A stretch of DNA of 64,000 nucleotides, taken from contig CM060985.1 in assembly GCA_030765065.1 (NCBI GenBank), positions 1,488,001 to 1,552,000 on the forward strand, in the 5' to 3' direction. The stretch's first letter is position 1, and each line of letters opens with the position of its first letter. This stretch comes from Deroplatys truncata (lineage: Eukaryota; Arthropoda; Insecta; Mantodea; Mantidae). Below the pieces are notes generated by a model. It saw only the letters and a list, made by a program, of their open reading frames with translations. It made no database searches and had not been told where the DNA came from. A program made the position numbers and the translations under genes. Below, one piece after another: positions 63,603-64,000 of the stretch.

Positions 63603-64000
63603 AAAGCTGTTGAGCTGATCAAGTGTATAGTAACAATCTTTTATCCTGTCCATGGTGAGAGCAAAGCTGTTGAGCTGATCAAGTGTGAAGCAACAATCTT
63701 GTATCCTGTCTATGGTGAGAGCAAAGCTGTCGAGCTGATCAAGTGTGTAGCAACAATCTTTTATCCTGTCCATGGTGAGAGCAAAGCTGTTGAGCTAATC
63801 AAGTGTGTAGCAACAATCTCTTATCATTTTATGGTGAGAGCAAAGCTGTTGACCTGATCAAGTGTGTAGCAACAATCTTTTATCCTGACCATGGTGAGAG
63901 CAAAGCTGTTGAGCTGATCAAGTGTGTAGCAACAATCTTTTATCCTGTCCATGGTGAGAGCAAAGCTGTTGAGCTGATCAAGTGTGTAGCAACAATCTTG
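63603..64000. repeat. 60-bp array at the right edge, matching 29334-29731
   Basis: This stretch continues the match that starts at about 63021 with the region beginning at 28752 (offset 34,269 bp). It includes the rare monomer cttatcattttatggtg near 63820, also found near 29560. The window ends inside a monomer, so the array continues beyond it. Confidence 0.85.

Larger units (their letters stand above)
2142..64000. repeat. 60-bp satellite array, about 1,030 monomers
   Basis: The rest of the window is one uninterrupted head-to-tail array. A typical monomer is 3134-3193, followed by near-exact copies. Its parts in order are gagctgatcaagtgtgta, gcaacaatctcttatcc, tgtctatggtaagagc and aaagctgtt, and it is about 42% G+C with no CpG in the consensus. 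Common variant types end in tgtccatggtgagagc, tgtccatggagagagc or attctgtctatggtaagagc, and the order of types recurs. Nearly all monomers keep tgatca. The array runs off the right edge, so the total size is unknown. Function is not shown by sequence; centromeric or pericentromeric satellite is a reasonable guess only. One frame on each strand lacks stops because 60 is a multiple of three. Confidence 0.97.

Noticed and set aside
2142..64000. CRISPR array
   Set aside because: There are no short repeats separated by unique spacers; the whole monomer repeats, and no cas genes are present.
2142..64000. Zinc-finger or other cysteine-rich domain from the repeated CCYT on the minus strand
   Set aside because: The cysteines are adjacent and spaced by a fixed 20 residues with no histidine or second cysteine pair at zinc-finger spacing; the pattern is just the monomer.

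Overview
The window is almost wholly satellite DNA from a eukaryote. I find no protein-coding gene I can support, no rRNA, no CRISPR array and no bacterial operon structure. The one interspersed element (1652-1943) is a tRNA-derived SINE with a poly-A tail and a central segment like those in invertebrate SINEs. An invertebrate animal is therefore the best guess; mollusc or another lophotrochozoan is possible, but the species cannot be read from this sequence.

Layout. (1) 1-1651: about 23 head-to-tail monomers of 72 bp, with a 70-bp subfamily in the middle. (2) 1652-2141: an insertion island holding a minus-strand SINE, one orphan satellite monomer of intermediate type, and a plus-strand 3' fragment of the same SINE family. 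The two SINE tails form an inverted repeat of at least 88 bp. (3) 2142-64000: about 1,030 monomers of a 60-bp satellite related to the 72-mer by loss of one 12-bp segment. This array runs to the end of the window.

The 60-bp array has a layered structure. About every 4 to 15 monomers there is a divergent 61-bp 'marker' monomer, so blocks are n x 60 + 1 bp long (241, 301, 361, 421, 481, 841 and so on). Blocks are grouped into very long, nearly identical tandem duplications: A (2654-16541, 13,888 bp) and B (16542-about 28384, with 2,045 bp missing); then C (about 30447-42712, 12,266 bp), D (about 42713-55399, 12,687 bp) and a rearranged, shortened third copy E (about 55400-62160). A 2.83-kb duplication is nested in A, and a 721-bp tandem pair lies near the right end. 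The last kilobase matches 28.75-29.73 kb.

The 60-bp monomer is a multiple of three and free of stops in one frame on each strand. The array therefore shows hundreds of overlapping reading frames of 70-301 residues with 20-residue repeats. They begin and end at the 61-bp markers, mostly lack an ATG and are open on both strands, so I treat them as a by-product of repeat length, not as genes. Identities and offsets were worked out by reading and comparing positions, not by an alignment program.
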